This document shows positions 5,611-8,000 of a stretch of DNA of 8,000 nucleotides, in pieces. The notes under the pieces are model-generated. The model was not told where the DNA came from and searched no databases. It saw only the letters and a list, made by a program, of their open reading frames with translations. The position numbers and the translations under genes are program-made. Numbering within the stretch: position 1 is the stretch's first letter; each line of letters begins with the position of its first letter. The DNA lies in contig CAKUFB010000120.1 in assembly GCA_934647145.1 (NCBI GenBank), positions 1-8,000 of the forward strand. The letters are read 5' to 3'. This DNA is from an uncultured Clostridia bacterium. GTDB lineage: Bacteria > Bacillota > Clostridia > Christensenellales > Aristaeellaceae.

Positions 5611-7224
5611 ATGGAACATCCCGAACTCGCCCGCGAGGTTGCGCGCCGGCGCACCTTCGCCATCATTTCCCACCCCGACGCAGGTAAAACCACCCTGACC
5701 GAGAAGCTGCTGCTCTACGGCGGCGCCATTCGCCAGGCCGGCTCGGTCAAGGCGCGCAAGGCCGCCCGCCACGCCACCTCCGACTGGATGGAGATCGAAA
5801 AGCAGCGCGGCATCTCGGTTACGTCGTCGGCGATGGTGTTCGACTTTGACGGCTACCGCATCAACATCCTGGACACCCCCGGCCACCAGGACTTCTCCGA
5901 GGACACCTACCGCACGCTGGTCGCCGCCGACAGCGCGGTCATGCTGATCGACTGCGCCAAGGGCGTGGAGGAGCAGACCATCAAGCTGTTCAAGGTCTGC
6001 CGCCTGCGCTCGATTCCGATCTTCACCTTCGTCAACAAGCTCGACCACGCCGGCAAGGATCCCTTCGACCTGATGGAGGAGCTGGAGAACGTGCTGGGCA
6101 TCCGCTCCTGCCCGGTCAACTGGCCCATCGGCATCCACGGCGACTTCAAGGGCGTATTCCACCGCGACACCCGCATGGTGGAGCTGTACGCAGGCGGCAA
6201 CCACGGCCAGACGCAGGTCGAGGTGCGCGAGCTGGCGCTGGACGACCCGGAGCTGCCGGGCGTGCTGGGCAAGGAATACTACAATAAACTGCTCGAGGAC
6301 ATCGAACTGCTGGACGTGGCGGGCGACCCGTTCGACCTGGACATGATCCTCTCGGGCCAGCTCACGCCCATGTTCTTCGGCAGCGCGTTCAACAACTTCG
6401 GCGTGGAGCCCTTCCTCAAGCGCTTCCTCAAGTACACCAAGTCGCCCACCGCGCGCGTGTCCGACAAGGGTCCGATCGACCCGGCCAGCGACAAGTTCAC
6501 CGGCTTCATCTTCAAGATTCAGGCCAACATGAACCCCGCCCACCGCGACCGCCTGGCCTTCATGCGCATCTGCTCGGGCGTGTTCGAGAAGGGCATGACG
6601 GTCTGGCACTCCTCCTCGAACGGCCAGATCGCGCTCAAGCAGCCGCAGCAGTTCATGGCGCAGGAGCACGAGGCCGTCGAAACCGCCTACGCGGGCGACA
6701 TCATCGGCCTGTTCGACCCGGGCATTTTTCGCCTGGGCGACACGCTGTGCACCGGCGAGCCGGTTCGCTATTCAGGCATCCCGCTGTTCGCGCCCGAGTT
6801 CTTCTGCCGCGTTAGCCCGGTGGACAGCATGAAGCGCAAGCAGTTCCTCAAGGGCGTGACCCAGCTTTCTCAGGAGGGCGCGATCCAGACCTTCAAGCGC
6901 CCCCACATCGGCCGCGAGGAGATGATCGCGGGCGTGGTCGGCGCGCTGCAGATGGACGTGCTGGAGTATCGGCTCAAGTCCGAGTATGGCGTGGATCTGA
7001 CCCGCGAAAGCCTGCCGTTCAAGTACGTCCGCTGGATCGTCAGGAGCCCCAAGCCGGTCGACAAGCTGCGCCTGACTTCCACCACCGAGCCCGCCATCGA
7101 CCGCGCGGGCCGCGACGTGCTCTTCTTCGAAAACGAGTGGAGCATCCGTCTGGCCTGTGAAAACAACGAGGGGCTTGTGCTCGCCGAGACCGCCGACCGC
7201 GCCGAGGCCGACACGCTCGACTAA
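5611..7224 (+). CDS. prfC: Peptide chain release factor 3 (RF3)
   Basis: The 537-aa translational GTPase, of usual RF3 length, acts on the ribosome to recycle RF1 and RF2 after peptide release. The G domain is at the N terminus: P-loop SHPDAGKTT (20-28), switch region RGISVTSS (66-73), DTPGHQDFSEDTYR (88-101) and NKLD (142-145). The RF3-specific insert KARKAARHATSDWMEIEKQRG (47-67) separates it from EF-G, EF-Tu and LepA. Later segments typical of RF3 include NMNPAHRDRLAFMRICSG and VVGALQMDVLEYRL. The start is fixed by AAAGGAGG, and the protein appears complete to TAA at 7222-7224. It is transcribed alone and divergently from the DUF1858 gene. A structured leader precedes it and a hairpin array starts 3 nt past its stop. 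Codon use is as GC-rich as its neighbours. Confidence 0.97.
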   Translation: MEHPELAREVARRRTFAIISHPDAGKTTLTEKLLLYGGAIRQAGSVKARKAARHATSDWMEIEKQRGISVTSSAMVFDFDGYRINILDTPGHQDFSEDTYRTLVAADSAVMLIDCAKGVEEQTIKLFKVCRLRSIPIFTFVNKLDHAGKDPFDLMEELENVLGIRSCPVNWPIGIHGDFKGVFHRDTRMVELYAGGNHGQTQVEVRELALDDPELPGVLGKEYYNKLLEDIELLDVAGDPFDLDMILSGQLTPMFFGSAFNNFGVEPFLKRFLKYTKSPTARVSDKGPIDPASDKFTGFIFKIQANMNPAHRDRLAFMRICSGVFEKGMTVWHSSSNGQIALKQPQQFMAQEHEAVETAYAGDIIGLFDPGIFRLGDTLCTGEPVRYSGIPLFAPEFFCRVSPVDSMKRKQFLKGVTQLSQEGAIQTFKRPHIGREEMIAGVVGALQMDVLEYRLKSEYGVDLTRESLPFKYVRWIVRSPKPVDKLRLTSTTEPAIDRAGRDVLFFENEWSIRLACENNEGLVLAETADRAEADTLD

Positions 7225-7227
7225 CTG

Positions 7228-7287
7228 GGTCGGCAGTGCCGACACCCACTTGCCGCCGGTCGGCAGGGCCGACTGCCACTTGCTGCC
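7228..7287 (+). repeat. Two consecutive 30-nt H1 modules
   Basis: GGTCGGCAGTGCCGAC followed by CACCCACTTGCCGCC (7228-7257) is followed at once by the near-identical module at 7258-7287. A further diverged module begins near 7735. H1 plus the CCACTTGCTGCC linker therefore behaves as its own repeat; divergent unit 3 lacks it. The first hairpin (7229-7243) would stand 4 nt after the prfC stop. Confidence 0.7.
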
Positions 7288-7302
7288 GCGCATTCTATCG
7301 AC

Positions 7303-7337
7303 GACCTTGGCCGCCATTGATTGAAGCGGCCAAGGTC
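7303..7337 (+). repeat. H2 stem-loop, reference copy
   Basis: GACCTTGGCCGC (7303-7314) and GCGGCCAAGGTC (7326-7337) form a perfect 12-bp stem with an 11-nt loop CATTGATTGAA. It repeats at 7457-7491, 7816-7850 and from 7970 to the window end. Confidence 0.85.
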
Positions 7338-7580
7338 TGCAAATCCGCAGGATTCCCTGCGGATTACCGGTCGGCGCTGCCGCCGGGCTGTGCCCGGAGC
7401 CACCTGCTGCCGGTCGGCAGGGCCGACTGCCACTTGCTGCCGCGCATTCTATCGACGACCTTGGCCGCCATTAATTGAAGCGGCCAAGGTCTGCAAATCC
7501 GCAGGATTCCCTGCGGATTGCCGGTCGGCGCTGCCGCCGGGCTGTGCCCGGAGCCACCTGCTGCCGCCGATTCTATCGAC

Positions 7581-7664
7581 GACCCTGGGAACCATAAATT
7601 GAAGTTCCCAGGGTCTTCGGTTTTCCGGGATTCCCCAGAAAACATGAGTCGGCTTTGCCGACTC
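7581..7664 (+). repeat. Divergent unit 3: H2, H3 and H4 with compensatory stem changes
   Basis: H2 is GACCCTGGGAAC (7581-7592) with GTTCCCAGGGTC (7604-7615), still 12 of 12 paired; four pairs differ from unit 1 on both strands, and the loop CATAAATTGAA is nearly kept. H3 (7620-7643) keeps loop ATTC and 9 of 10 pairs with mostly different bases. H4 is a perfect 8-bp stem GAGTCGGC/GCCGACTC (7646-7664). H5 is replaced by the 52-bp element. Confidence 0.85.
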
Positions 7665-7670
7665 GCCTTT

Positions 7671-7722
7671 GGCTGGGGGAGGCTCCGCATTCGCTTCGCG
7701 CTCCCCCAGACCCCCACCGAAG
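7671..7722 (-). repeat. 52-bp dispersed hairpin element, right copy inside the array
   Basis: This is the reverse complement of 351-402 with one difference. It begins 6 nt after H4 of divergent unit 3 and takes the place of H5. The segment after it (7723-7769) matches no full unit but ends in CCCACTTGCTGCC, the array linker. Confidence 0.85.
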
Positions 7723-8000
7723 TTTGTCTGCTGTCGGTCGGACAAGCAATGCCTGCACCCACTTGCTGCCGGTCGGCAGGGCCGACTGCCACTTGCTGCC
7801 GCGCATTCTATCGACGACCTTGGCCGCCATTGATTGAAGCGGCCAAGGTCTGCAAATCCGCAGGATTCCCTGCGGATTACCGGTCGGCGCTGCCGCCGGG
7901 CTGTGCCCGGAGCCACCTGCTGTCGGTCGGCAGGGCCGACTGCCACTTGCTGCCGCGCATTCTATCGACGACCTTGGCCGCCATTGATTGAAGCGGCCAA

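Larger units (their letters stand above)
7228..8000 (+). repeat. Array of 154-bp composite hairpin units downstream of prfC
   Basis: Units lie at 7257-7410, 7411-7564, 7565-7722 (divergent), 7770-7923 and 7924-8000 (cut by the window end). Units 1 and 4 differ only at the last base; unit 2 differs from unit 1 at two positions. Each full unit carries, in order: H1 GTCGGC-AGG-GCCGAC; the linker ATTCTATCGAC; H2, 12 bp; H3, 10 bp with loop ATTC; H4 CCGG(T)CGGC-GCT-GCCGCCGG; H5 CCGGGC-TGT-GCCCGG; and CCACCTGCTGC. The right arm of H4 and left arm of H5 share the same CCGG (7383-7386), so the two exclude each other. Open frames across the array are periodic artefacts. No T tract follows any stem. 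The array may extend beyond the window. Confidence 0.9.

Noticed and set aside
5133..5687. 184-aa plus-strand open frame in the divergent gap
   Set aside because: It crosses repeat copy B and overlaps the prfC start in another frame, with no ribosome binding site or recognisable product.
5501..5698. 65-aa frame starting in the prfC leader
   Set aside because: Its ATG lies inside the leader hairpin without a proper binding site, and the translation is low-complexity.
5446..6669. 407-aa minus-strand open frame opposite prfC
   Set aside because: It is an antisense shadow of prfC with a His/Val/Leu/Ala-biased translation and no recognisable domain.
7236..7991. Several open frames in the 3' array, repeating the same peptides
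   Set aside because: They follow the repeat period, occur on both strands and have no ribosome binding site; they are products of the repeat sequence.
7228..8000. CRISPR array
   Set aside because: The units are 154 bp, contiguous and hairpin-rich, without unique spacers; no cas gene is present.

Overview
The window is high-GC bacterial DNA. Its ribosome binding sites are strong (AAAGGAGG, 8 nt from the start, before two genes). It carries a PgcA-type phosphoglucomutase, a small DUF1858 redox-disulfide protein and peptide chain release factor 3. Together these fit a GC-rich member of the Bacillota, class Clostridia. That placement is inferred from gene content and style, not from a marker gene.

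Layout. Bases 1-410 hold no convincing gene and consist of palindromes and dispersed repeats. Bases 411-4494 are a three-gene minus-strand operon read right to left: phosphoglucomutase (pgcA), a histidine phosphatase-family protein overlapping it by 4 nt, and a family 2 glycoside hydrolase 23 nt further on. A 208-nt gap (4495-4702) holds a cluster of DnaA-box-like sequences, two of them perfect. A 67-aa DUF1858 protein (4703-4906, minus) follows. The 704-nt divergent gap 4907-5610 is full of hairpins, including a 91-nt imperfect palindrome and a second copy of a repeat from the left edge. It ends in a short leader for prfC with a tetraloop hairpin and a possible 4-codon mini-ORF ending in UGA. 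prfC (RF3) fills 5611-7224. From 3 nt after its stop codon to the window end runs an array of 154-bp composite units built of hairpins.

How the genes fit together. The operon can be read as sugar handling: GH2 releases sugar from a glycoside, and PgcA interconverts glucose-6-phosphate and glucose-1-phosphate, feeding UDP-glucose and polysaccharide synthesis. The histidine phosphatase may act on a phosphorylated metabolite, but its substrate cannot be read from sequence. DUF1858 and prfC appear unrelated to this operon.

The most unusual part is the 3' array (7228-8000). Units 1, 2 and 4 are almost identical over 154 bp. Unit 3 has different stem sequences yet keeps the pairing: four of twelve base pairs in one stem, and about six of ten in another, changed on both sides while the loops were retained. 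This is direct evidence for selection on, or templated maintenance of, a folded RNA or DNA structure. A 52-bp element inside the array recurs inverted at 351-402, so these structures belong to a dispersed family.
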